DNA of 64,000 nt from JBMOLL01 sp049325415 (lineage in GTDB: Bacteria; Bacteroidota; Bacteroidia; Bacteroidales; GCA-2748055), in NCBI GenBank assembly GCA_049325415.1, contig JBMOLL010000022.1, positions 49,945-113,944 on the forward strand, written 5' to 3'. A model generated the notes under the pieces. The model did no database searches and was not told where the DNA came from. It worked only from the letters and a program-made list of their open reading frames with translations. Position 1 is the stretch's first letter. The number at the start of each line of letters is the position of its first letter. A program made the position numbers and the translations under genes. Positions 56,683 to 64,000 of this stretch are shown here, in pieces.

Positions 56683-59514
56683 TCAACTGCTCACTTTTTC
56701 AAGCAAATACATAACGGACTCATAATGAATACCGCTTTTCTCGGAAAGACCGATCTCACAGGTCCTGCTGTTGGAATACCCTTTTTTAACCGTGTTCAGA
56801 TCCAGTTTCAGTTTTCTGAGTCCCCATGCATTCAGTGCAGGCAGGGTAAAACCCTTGTCGCCGGCAAAACCGCAGCAGCCTACCTCGTCGGGGAATACAG
56901 GTTCCTCAACACAACAGGCCGCTACAGCCCTGAATTTCTCCCCGAGACCCATTTTTGTGCTTGAACAGGTAATATGAAAGGCGTATGATCCTGATATTTT
57001 ATTTAATTTCAACGTGTTAACCAGGTAATCATGGGCGAATTCCACCGGTTCAAACATTTTCAGGCGCGGGTCCATCACCCGTCTCATTCTGTAGATACAG
57101 GGACTGGTATCGCAAAGTACCGGATACTCGCCGTTATTACTTGCCTTAAGCAGTGCTTTCTCAAGCTCTGTGGATTTGGCATCGGCAAGATCATGATAAC
57201 CCTTGCTTTCCCAGGGAGTACCGCAGCACATGTTCCCGTAATTCTCAGGAAAAACAACCTCGTAGCCTGCCCTTTCCAGTACCTGAACCGTTACCTCGGT
57301 GAGCGACCTTTTCTCGGGGTTCAGTCCCGATGGAGCCATAACCTGGCTGATGCAACTCGGGAAATAAACCACTTTTTTACTTTTCGCCGGTCTTGAAGAT
57401 ACTGCCCTGAATTTAGCGGCACCAACGGGCATGTGCTTCGTCCATCGCGGGATTTTCCTGAAACTGATCCGGTGAAGGAAGGCGGTGATACGGCCAAACA
57501 GGCCCGTGCCCAGTATCCTTCGGAACAGGTTTACCAGGCCAAGCCCTAAGCGGAGGACTTCCTTCAGAAAAGAGAATTTTTTCGCAAACAGCCGGGCGAA
57601 TACCTGTTTTCTTTTCTGACCGGATTTTCTGTAGCCGACCTTCTCTTCACGGAGCTTTTTCACGTATACGCCGGTGTCAATGTCAAGAGGACAGCCGGTG
57701 GAACACAGGCCATCGCCCGCACAGCTGATCTCACCTTCGTAAACAAATGCCTTTCTGACCCTCTTTGCTATTTTGCTGCCGGCGACAGATCCGTCAAGCA
57801 GGCTGAGCTCCCGCTGTACAACAATCCGCTGCCTTGCCGACAGTGTCAATCCGGCCGACACGCAGTGAACCTCACAAAAACCACATTCGATACACTTATC
57901 CACAAGCGGATCAATTTCGGGCAGTTGCTTGAAATTCTTCAGGTAAATCTCCGGGTCGTCGTTGATCAGCACACCCGGATTCAGGATCCCATACGGATCA
58001 AAGGCATTCTTAAGTGCCACCATATGCCCGTACAGAGCCGTACCCCATTCATATTTTACAAAGGGGGCCATGTTTATGCCGGTGCCATGCTCAGCTTTCA
58101 GGGAACCCTGGTATTTGTCGACAATTAAGCGGACAAGGGTTTCTATCAAGTTCCTGTACTGTGCGATCTCCTCCGGCTTTGTGAAATCCTGGGAAAAAAT
58201 AAAATGCAGGTTCCCGTCCAGGGCATGTCCGTAAATAACCGCATCCTTATAACCCAGCTGATCGAGCATGGAACGGATATCCTGTACGGCAGCGGAAAGA
58301 TATTCCAGCCTCACGGCAATATCTTCAATGATCACCGCTGTTCCGGGTTTACGCATTCCTCCAACAGAAGGAAAGACACCCTTCCTGACTTTCCAGAGCT
58401 CCAGAATCTCCTGCTGTTTTCTGCTAACTGTAAACTCCCGTTCCAGATCGAGCGAGCCAAGCGCCTTCATTGCACGTTCCATCAGCTCCCCGAGTTCCCT
58501 GTCGGATTCAGCCAGCAGGTCGATGAGCAGGGCCGATACCTCCGGACCAAAATCCTTCAGGTAGGCCGGCATTCCGGGTTTGTTTTCCACCGAGCGCAAG
58601 GCTTCGCGATCCATCAGCTCGATAGCGCTCACCCCGGCTTCTTTCAGCAGATAAACTGCATCGCAGGCATCTTTCAGGGTTTTGAAATAGATCATTGATG
58701 AAGCCCGTTCACTTTTCAGCGGCACGGTCTCAAAAACCGCCTCTGAAACAAAAGCGAGCGTTCCTTCCGATCCTACGATCAGGTGCAGAAGTATATCGAT
58801 TGGATCGGTATAATCCAGGAAAGAGTTCAGGCCGTATCCGCAGGTATTCTTGATCTCGTATTTCCTCCTGATAAAGTTCTCCCGCTCCTTATCGGAACGG
58901 ATCTCTTCCCGAATCCCAGCTATCTTTTCCAGCAGCTCTTCGTGACTGATCTTAAATGCATTACGACTGTTCTCATCGGAAGTGTCGAGTACGGTGCCAT
59001 CCGGGAACACCAGTCTTGCCGAACGGATGGTCGCGTAACTGTTGGCATGAATTCCGCAACTCATTCCGCTGGCATTGTTGGCAATAATGCCGCCCACCAT
59101 GGCAGAGTTCACCGAAGCCGGGTCGGGCCCAAACTGCCGTCCGTAAGGTTTCAGGAGGATATTCAACCTGTTTCCGGTGATACCGGGCTGGGTTCTGATG
59201 GCCTTTCCCCCTTCCAGTATCTCGGTCCTGCTCCACGTATCGCCGGCGGCAAGCAGCAGAACGGAGTCTGAAACAGCCTGACCGGAGAGGCTGGTGCCTG
59301 CAGCCCTGAAACTGACCGCCACCTTATTCCTGTAGCAGCATTGCAGCAAAGCCGAAACTTCCGCCTCCGTACCCGGTTTAACAATGACCTGCGGGGTCTT
59401 CTTATAGCAACCGGCATCCGCCGCCAGGGCAATAAGGTCCAGGTCGCGGGTGACGACCCTGTCTTTACCCACGATACGGATGAATTCCTGTACTATGTGA
59501 TTGTCTACTTTCAT
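56683..59514 (-). CDS. FAD/Fe-S oxidoreductase, Dld-II-like D-lactate dehydrogenase
   Basis: A 943-residue fusion. Order: FAD-binding PCMH domain (about 30-260, with FRAAGTSLSGQAVSD), FAD-oxidase C domain (about 265-530, GHALDGNLHF and AEHGTG), two 4Fe-4S motifs (CIECGFCEVHC and CAGDGLCSTGCPLD, about 540-640) and a CCG domain (about 720-930, with MCCGTPW and VGCCGFAGD). This is the layout of the D-lactate (or 2-hydroxyglutarate/glycolate) dehydrogenases of the Dld-II type, membrane-linked and quinone-reducing. An FCD regulator is encoded just downstream. No lactate permease gene is near. D-lactate is the best guess for substrate, others remain possible. Confidence 0.88.
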   Translation of the reverse strand: MKVDNHIVQEFIRIVGKDRVVTRDLDLIALAADAGCYKKTPQVIVKPGTEAEVSALLQCCYRNKVAVSFRAAGTSLSGQAVSDSVLLLAAGDTWSRTEILEGGKAIRTQPGITGNRLNILLKPYGRQFGPDPASVNSAMVGGIIANNASGMSCGIHANSYATIRSARLVFPDGTVLDTSDENSRNAFKISHEELLEKIAGIREEIRSDKERENFIRRKYEIKNTCGYGLNSFLDYTDPIDILLHLIVGSEGTLAFVSEAVFETVPLKSERASSMIYFKTLKDACDAVYLLKEAGVSAIELMDREALRSVENKPGMPAYLKDFGPEVSALLIDLLAESDRELGELMERAMKALGSLDLEREFTVSRKQQEILELWKVRKGVFPSVGGMRKPGTAVIIEDIAVRLEYLSAAVQDIRSMLDQLGYKDAVIYGHALDGNLHFIFSQDFTKPEEIAQYRNLIETLVRLIVDKYQGSLKAEHGTGINMAPFVKYEWGTALYGHMVALKNAFDPYGILNPGVLINDDPEIYLKNFKQLPEIDPLVDKCIECGFCEVHCVSAGLTLSARQRIVVQRELSLLDGSVAGSKIAKRVRKAFVYEGEISCAGDGLCSTGCPLDIDTGVYVKKLREEKVGYRKSGQKRKQVFARLFAKKFSFLKEVLRLGLGLVNLFRRILGTGLFGRITAFLHRISFRKIPRWTKHMPVGAAKFRAVSSRPAKSKKVVYFPSCISQVMAPSGLNPEKRSLTEVTVQVLERAGYEVVFPENYGNMCCGTPWESKGYHDLADAKSTELEKALLKASNNGEYPVLCDTSPCIYRMRRVMDPRLKMFEPVEFAHDYLVNTLKLNKISGSYAFHITCSSTKMGLGEKFRAVAACCVEEPVFPDEVGCCGFAGDKGFTLPALNAWGLRKLKLDLNTVKKGYSNSRTCEIGLSEKSGIHYESVMYLLEKVSS

Positions 59515-59574
59515 TTCGCTTCTTTTTTCCCGATCCGCCGGTTACGGCACCGGCCCGATCCGGTTCCTGCGACC

Positions 59575-61893
59575 TCAGAGAACCCCTTCCATGCTTTTTT
59601 CAAGCTCACGGGCCTGGTTCAGGAATTCTTCCACATTCATTTCCTTAAAATACAGCAGACCATGTGTTGTCCTTACGCGCGGGCTTTTATTCTGGTAGAA
59701 ATAGTCTTTGCCCAGGACCAGCTGGATATCCTTTAATTGTTCCACCCAGATCCTGATGGCAAGTTCAGAAAATTTCCCGTCATATAAATAGCTGGGGAAT
59801 GAAGCATCGACCTGGCTCAGATAACAGTTGGTAAAGGCATTATCCATTACAGCCATCGCATTTAGGGAGACGGGGACGATGACATTCGCTTCGGAGGGAT
59901 GAAAGCGGTACCACACGTTCCGGTAACCCCAGATCCTCAGGTTCGAGGTATCTTCTTCCCTGCTCCATAATCTTACCGCTTCGGCGATGGCTTGAAGAAC
60001 CTTGTAGTGGGTATCGGGGCCGCTGCCCTCCGGATCAAAGGCCAGACTGATCACGGTGGGTTTCAGTTCCCGCAGGCGTTCAAGTATGGGAGCCACATCC
60101 CTTTCCCTGCTGGGTTGTTCGGTGAATATGTCGCCCGTGTAAAAACCGAGCCTCAGATGATGCACGTTTTTCACCTGGTAGCCGAAATGGGCCCACACCA
60201 GTTCCTCTTCAAACTCCCGCATCATGCCCTTCAGTTTCTGAATATGGGGAGGATTTTTCTCTCCGTCGTAGCTGTTTCTGAGTATGGATAGAATGTCATC
60301 AATCTTATTTCTCAGGTCTTCTATCGAATTTATGTCGTAAATATCCACAATAGCTCGTACGAGCCTGTGGCACAGACCTCTACGGAGCTGAGACGGCTCG
60401 CCGGAAGCAATCTTTGTCAGATAATGGTACACATCCTTATCCCATTTGTGCTTATAGCCATCTTCAAAAAAGTCGGGGTAGTTTACCATTTCAATCTTCC
60501 CGGCATTAAGGAAGTACTTTGTATCCTTCAGCAGATTAATAATAAAGATATTTGTCACCGCGGTAAAACCGGAAGTAAGCACCAGGAAATGCGCCTTGTT
60601 GGTCTCATTTCTGCTGACCCGGTGAACATGAGGAAGGATACCCAGCATGATATCATCGTGATGCGGACCGGTATGAAAGAACATTTGATTGGCCTCACCT
60701 GCGCACCCTTTATCCAGCTTGGAAATGATGCTTTGCACTACCTCCTTTACCGTATTCAGGCTCAGACCGGGGATCATACTGCAATATGGATCATTCCTGA
60801 GGTCTTCAATCGTGAGCCGGTGCGCATATTTATTGATCCGCCTGCATAATTCAATAACGGCACGCTCGCTTTTCTCCATGGTCCAGTCGCCCGATATAAA
60901 ATACTGTCTTACCGAATCTTCCAGCTTCACCGCTGCTCCATTCGTAATATAGAAACGGCTGTTTTTCAGTCTGCCCAGCACAGTAGCCGGGTAAAGATTG
61001 GAGGGCTCATTTTCCAGGGCATCCCTGATCACATCCGCCTTTGCTTCGCCCGCAGCAAAAATAATGGCTACGGCCTCCGGATTATAGGTAATGGTATCCA
61101 GCCCGATGGTGATGACCATCCGGTTCTTAGAGATCTCGATACCTCCAAGGTCGGCGGCTGCCTGTGCCTGAGTTTCAAAATTGGTAGGAGTAAGCCTTGT
61201 GGTTGAGTACAGATCCGAACCACGGGTGTTAAAGGCAATGTGACCGTCGGGTCCGATTCCTCCAAGGAAAAACCCGATCCCGCCTTTTTCCCTGACGGCA
61301 TTTTCATAACGCACACACCAGTCATCAATCATGAATACCGATTTTTGCTGGATTTCCTCCAGGGAGCTTTTGGCGTCGCGGTAGCGCAGCGACAGGTCAA
61401 TGGTATTATCGAGAAAAACCTCCTTAAAATGAAGGCCGTCATACAGGGGGATTTTGTCGCAGTTGATCAGCAAAGCCCTGGACGGATCAAGGCCAAATCC
61501 CTTGATATAAAAATTATTCACATAGTCGTAGAAACTGTTGTGCTGGTTCGAGCTGATCGGGTAAAATTCATCGATCTGCACAAAGGAAAGGTCCTGCAGC
61601 ACCGGCTTTTTCATTCCTTCGAGACCATAGGTCTCCTTATACCCGGTGACCTTCTTTGAAGTCCAGTTCTCCAGCAGGTATTTCGTCCATTTAATAAAAT
61701 ACTCCGGAGTTTTGCCGGTCGGCAGACTGATCACTCCCTGAGGATTCTCGCCCACCCATTCCAGGAAGCGCAAAGCGGTCAGAAACCCGAGTTTCGGAAA
61801 ATTATCCACCGTTATATAGGGAATTTTCGTCGTTGATCCCTTCTGACCTGAAAGCTCCAGGATCCTGTTTTCAACTTTTGATGTAAGGTTCAT
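59575..61893 (-). CDS. Glucosamine-6-phosphate deaminase-like domain fused to PIG-L/LmbE-like domain
   Basis: A 772-residue fusion from the ATG at 61893 (MNLTSKVE); 27 upstream codons are ignored as they overlap the MFS stop. The NagB domain (about 30-340) shows LPTGKTPEYF, QIDEFYP, and GGIGPDGHIAFN with the key Asp and His. The PIG-L-like domain (about 400-700) shows PHHDDIML (411-414 are HHDD), a metal site in place of AHPDDE, and later IEAxxDPEGSGPDTHYK-like elements. NagB opens glucosamine-6-phosphate to fructose-6-phosphate and ammonia; the second domain could be a deacetylase for N-acetyl sugars. It follows the AmpG-like gene by 13 bp, fitting peptidoglycan amino-sugar recycling. Confidence 0.88.
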   Translation of the reverse strand: MNLTSKVENRILELSGQKGSTTKIPYITVDNFPKLGFLTALRFLEWVGENPQGVISLPTGKTPEYFIKWTKYLLENWTSKKVTGYKETYGLEGMKKPVLQDLSFVQIDEFYPISSNQHNSFYDYVNNFYIKGFGLDPSRALLINCDKIPLYDGLHFKEVFLDNTIDLSLRYRDAKSSLEEIQQKSVFMIDDWCVRYENAVREKGGIGFFLGGIGPDGHIAFNTRGSDLYSTTRLTPTNFETQAQAAADLGGIEISKNRMVITIGLDTITYNPEAVAIIFAAGEAKADVIRDALENEPSNLYPATVLGRLKNSRFYITNGAAVKLEDSVRQYFISGDWTMEKSERAVIELCRRINKYAHRLTIEDLRNDPYCSMIPGLSLNTVKEVVQSIISKLDKGCAGEANQMFFHTGPHHDDIMLGILPHVHRVSRNETNKAHFLVLTSGFTAVTNIFIINLLKDTKYFLNAGKIEMVNYPDFFEDGYKHKWDKDVYHYLTKIASGEPSQLRRGLCHRLVRAIVDIYDINSIEDLRNKIDDILSILRNSYDGEKNPPHIQKLKGMMREFEEELVWAHFGYQVKNVHHLRLGFYTGDIFTEQPSRERDVAPILERLRELKPTVISLAFDPEGSGPDTHYKVLQAIAEAVRLWSREEDTSNLRIWGYRNVWYRFHPSEANVIVPVSLNAMAVMDNAFTNCYLSQVDASFPSYLYDGKFSELAIRIWVEQLKDIQLVLGKDYFYQNKSPRVRTTHGLLYFKEMNVEEFLNQARELEKSMEGVL

Positions 61894-61906
61894 ATCTTCA
61901 AATCTA

Positions 61907-63763
61907 TTAATTATCTGTAAGTTCCGGTTTCTTTCCGAATTCCGGATCGATTTTAAGGAAGGGAACGATCGCAAAAGCCGGGATGGTACAGATCATCACC
62001 CAGATAAAGAAATTCTGGTAGCCGATGATCTCCTGCAGCCAGCCGCTGATCATCCCCGGGAACATCATACCGCAGGCCATCAGGGCCGTGGCAATGGCAA
62101 AATGGGCTGTTTTGTGCGGTCCCTCCGAGATGTATATCATGTAGAGCATATAGGCAGTAAAACCAAAGCCGTAACCAAACTGTTCGACAGCTACCGATGC
62201 GCCGATGATCCATAACGAGGAAGGCATCAGGTAACTAAGAAAAACGTAAACCAGGTTGGGAAGGTTCATGGCCAGGACCATCCACCACAACCAGTATTTC
62301 AGTCCTTTTTTCGAGGCCACAATGCCGCCAAGAATCCCGCCGATGGTCAGGCTGATGATCCCGATGGTGCCGTAGACCAGCCCCAGGTCCCCGGTAGTGA
62401 GCCCCAATCCCATGGCCTCGCGGGAGTCAAGGAGGAAAGGCGAAGCCAGTTTTACAAGCTGAGATTCGCCAAGGCGATATACCAGCATGAAGATCAGGAT
62501 CACCCCGATATCTTTTTTTCTGAAGAAGGAAACAAAGGTCATTAGGAACTCCCTGAGCATACCCTGGCCCTCTGTAACCGTTGCCCGGTCGGCATCCGGC
62601 CTGGGCAGGGCCCAGCGGTGGTAAAGGAAAAGCGCCACGAAAACTATGGCAATGATGAGGAATACGGTTCCCCAGGCCAATTTGATATTACCCGACAATC
62701 CTTTGAAAGAAGCGAAGGTCGCTTTATCGAGTTTCGGATCCAGTTGAAAAACCGCCAGTGCCGGTACCTGCCAGTTCCCCTCGGTAAACTCATACCGGTA
62801 ATCTCTGACCAGTCGTATGCTTTTATCACCGGTCTCACGGGTGAAATTCAGAACCACTGTTTCTCCCGGTTCAGGTTTCCTGCTCAGGTAGAACCAGGTA
62901 TAAGCGATATTCCCGGTGAGCCCGCTTTCATTTATACTCCGGGCATCCGAGAACCTGTCCTGAAGGAAATGCGTCAGTGGCAGGGATACCCGGCGCTTCC
63001 ACCATCCCTCTTTCTCCTTTTTTTTGTACTCGTCGTGACCGTAAAAATTATGACTGATGTTCCAGTTCTCCGCAAAGGCAAGCTGCTCTTTAACCTTACC
63101 GGCAGGCTGTTTCTCTGTGGAAATCTGCAGTTCCGGCTGGTACATGAAGTAGGTGGCTGTGGTATCGCCATTCAGAGAAAGTTCAGCGGGGTTAAAAGCA
63201 CTTTCAGACCGGATCTCATTTACGGCTGCCACCTTTACCTCGACCGGGGGAAGGCTGGACCTCGATTCAAAATAACCCGCCAGAATAACAAGCAGTCCCT
63301 GTCCGGTGAGGCTGGCAATCCGGTAAAAAGTGCTGCGGATCCCGACAAAATAGGTCTGATCGTTCTTGTTTAGTGCCAGCATGTAGAAACCATCGGCTGC
63401 AATATCGTGTGTAGCTGAACTGAAGGCCATTAGCCAGAAAAATGCCAGTGTATATTTGAAGAAATCGGGAACCGGAACCGTGAAAGCCACACCTGCCAGT
63501 CCTGCCCCGATAAATATCTGCATGATCAGGATCCAGAAGCGCTTTGTTTTCAGAAGATCAACTACCGGACTCCAGAGGAACTTGAGCACCCACGGCAGAT
63601 ACATCCAGCTGGTATACAGGGCGATGTCGGAATTTGAAATCCCCATTCTTTTATAAAAGATCACCGACAGTGTGACCACAATAACATACGGGATCCCTTC
63701 TGCAAAATAGAGTGTAGGCACCCATCTCCAAACCTGTGCCCTGCTGTATTTTCTGTTATCCAT
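61907..63763 (-). CDS. AmpG-like MFS permease with a large periplasmic insert
   Basis: A 618-residue permease of the AmpG/PAT branch, which imports anhydro-muropeptides. The first half has WVPTLYFAEGIPYVIV and VVDLLKTKRF; the second half has YRLGESQLVKLASPFLL and GGILGGIVASKKGL. Between helix 5 and helix 6 there is an unusual segment of about 195 residues (167-360) that should face the periplasm, with alternating beta strands and several Trp/Tyr. E. coli AmpG (about 490 residues) lacks it. The gene lies between the SpoIID gene and NagB, so muropeptide import is likely. Confidence 0.87.
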   Translation of the reverse strand: MDNRKYSRAQVWRWVPTLYFAEGIPYVIVVTLSVIFYKRMGISNSDIALYTSWMYLPWVLKFLWSPVVDLLKTKRFWILIMQIFIGAGLAGVAFTVPVPDFFKYTLAFFWLMAFSSATHDIAADGFYMLALNKNDQTYFVGIRSTFYRIASLTGQGLLVILAGYFESRSSLPPVEVKVAAVNEIRSESAFNPAELSLNGDTTATYFMYQPELQISTEKQPAGKVKEQLAFAENWNISHNFYGHDEYKKKEKEGWWKRRVSLPLTHFLQDRFSDARSINESGLTGNIAYTWFYLSRKPEPGETVVLNFTRETGDKSIRLVRDYRYEFTEGNWQVPALAVFQLDPKLDKATFASFKGLSGNIKLAWGTVFLIIAIVFVALFLYHRWALPRPDADRATVTEGQGMLREFLMTFVSFFRKKDIGVILIFMLVYRLGESQLVKLASPFLLDSREAMGLGLTTGDLGLVYGTIGIISLTIGGILGGIVASKKGLKYWLWWMVLAMNLPNLVYVFLSYLMPSSLWIIGASVAVEQFGYGFGFTAYMLYMIYISEGPHKTAHFAIATALMACGMMFPGMISGWLQEIIGYQNFFIWVMICTIPAFAIVPFLKIDPEFGKKPELTDN

Positions 63764-63869
63764 AGCGTAGTTTTTAGCTTCCTGTGAAATATATTCAAAA
63801 TTTTCAGACGCCCCTTCTCCGCCCGCCCCGAAATGATCCGTCCCGCAGGAGGATCAGGCGGATCCCTTC

Positions 63870-64000
63870 TCAGTCGTAGACCTTTATCAATTCAGCACCC
63901 GGGTAATAATGCTCAAGGATCTCCTTATAACTGTATCCCCTGTCGCCCATTACCGCAGCACCGATCTGGCACAGTCCTACGCCATGCCCCCACCCTGCGC
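63870..64000 (-). CDS. SpoIID/LytB-type protein, C-terminal end (cut by window edge)
   Basis: Only the last 43 codons are present, ending in TGA at 63870. They include GWGHGVGLCQIGAAVMGDRG and YSYKEILEHYYPGAEL, the closing part of the SpoIID domain, whose GHGxGxxQ is highly conserved. SpoIID is a lytic transglycosylase that releases anhydro-muropeptides. In many Bacteroidota it neighbours an AmpG-type permease and NagB, as here (106 bp to the permease). The catalytic Glu is outside the window. Confidence 0.9.
   Translation of the reverse strand, partial: AGWGHGVGLCQIGAAVMGDRGYSYKEILEHYYPGAELIKVYD

Noticed and set aside
59515..59574. CCGGT/ACCGG dyad before the dehydrogenase gene as a second FCD site or as a terminator of the NagB fusion gene
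   Set aside because: It differs from the dyad in front of the regulator, and no T-run follows on the minus strand; too weak to call.

Overview
The window looks like a chromosomal segment of a Bacteroidota bacterium, most likely Bacteroidales/Marinilabiliales-like and probably assembled from environmental DNA (there is a 100-N scaffold gap at 10972-11071). Signs of this are the Bacteroidota promoter motif TAnnTTTG upstream of many genes on both strands, almost no Shine-Dalgarno sequences, a type IX secretion sorting domain, a TonB receptor, many SPII lipoproteins, and lineage-typical forms such as DUF349 repeats, a NagB/PIG-L fusion and adjacent pyrG and yidC. No phage, transposase, plasmid or CRISPR locus was seen.

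Layout. 1-5.1 kb: the N-terminal part of a multi-PAS sensor, an ABC-F protein with one decayed ATP site, an SdiA-regulated-type protein and a receiver protein. 5.1-9.6 kb: a tight operon of TonB receptor, YfiR-type histidine kinase and receiver. 9.8-11.3 kb: a ChaN-like protein, then two tRNA-Arg(TCT) copies around the scaffold gap; the first carries an 86-bp hairpin insertion in its D-loop. 11.3-15.9 kb: an operon of two fused LeuC-LeuD-type hydro-lyases flanking an asparagine synthetase A. 16-28 kb: accessory genes including envelope proteins, a T9SS cargo protein, an ABC-2 exporter coupled to an HExxH protein, a CcrA-like subclass B1 metallo-beta-lactamase, a family 2 glycoside hydrolase and an MFS carrier. 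28-43 kb: mainly housekeeping genes (PhnP-like hydrolase, RsmI-like methylase, two FKBP lipoproteins, nrnA, ndk, a DciA-like protein, recF, ribH, DedA, yidC, pyrG, DUF349, trmD). 43-45 kb: a K+ channel pore fused to 18 exact 12-residue repeats. 45-52 kb: an AddA / radical SAM / AddB overlapping operon. 52-56 kb: lipoprotein, porin-like protein, mnmA, cysH and a 44-residue zinc-ribbon-like protein. 56-64 kb: an FCD regulator with a flavin/Fe-S D-lactate dehydrogenase-like enzyme, then SpoIID, AmpG-like and NagB/PIG-L genes.

Functional links. The receptor, YfiR kinase and receiver form a plausible outer-membrane-to-cytoplasm signalling chain. SpoIID, the AmpG-like permease and NagB fit peptidoglycan breakdown, uptake and amino-sugar catabolism. 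AddA and AddB form a recombination nuclease, with RecF nearby as an alternative loading route. The two hydro-lyases and AsnA share one transcript, but the substrate of that set cannot be read from sequence.

The items most worth following up are the 12-residue-repeat K+ channel, the interrupted tRNA-Arg, the hydro-lyase/AsnA operon and the CcrA-like beta-lactamase.
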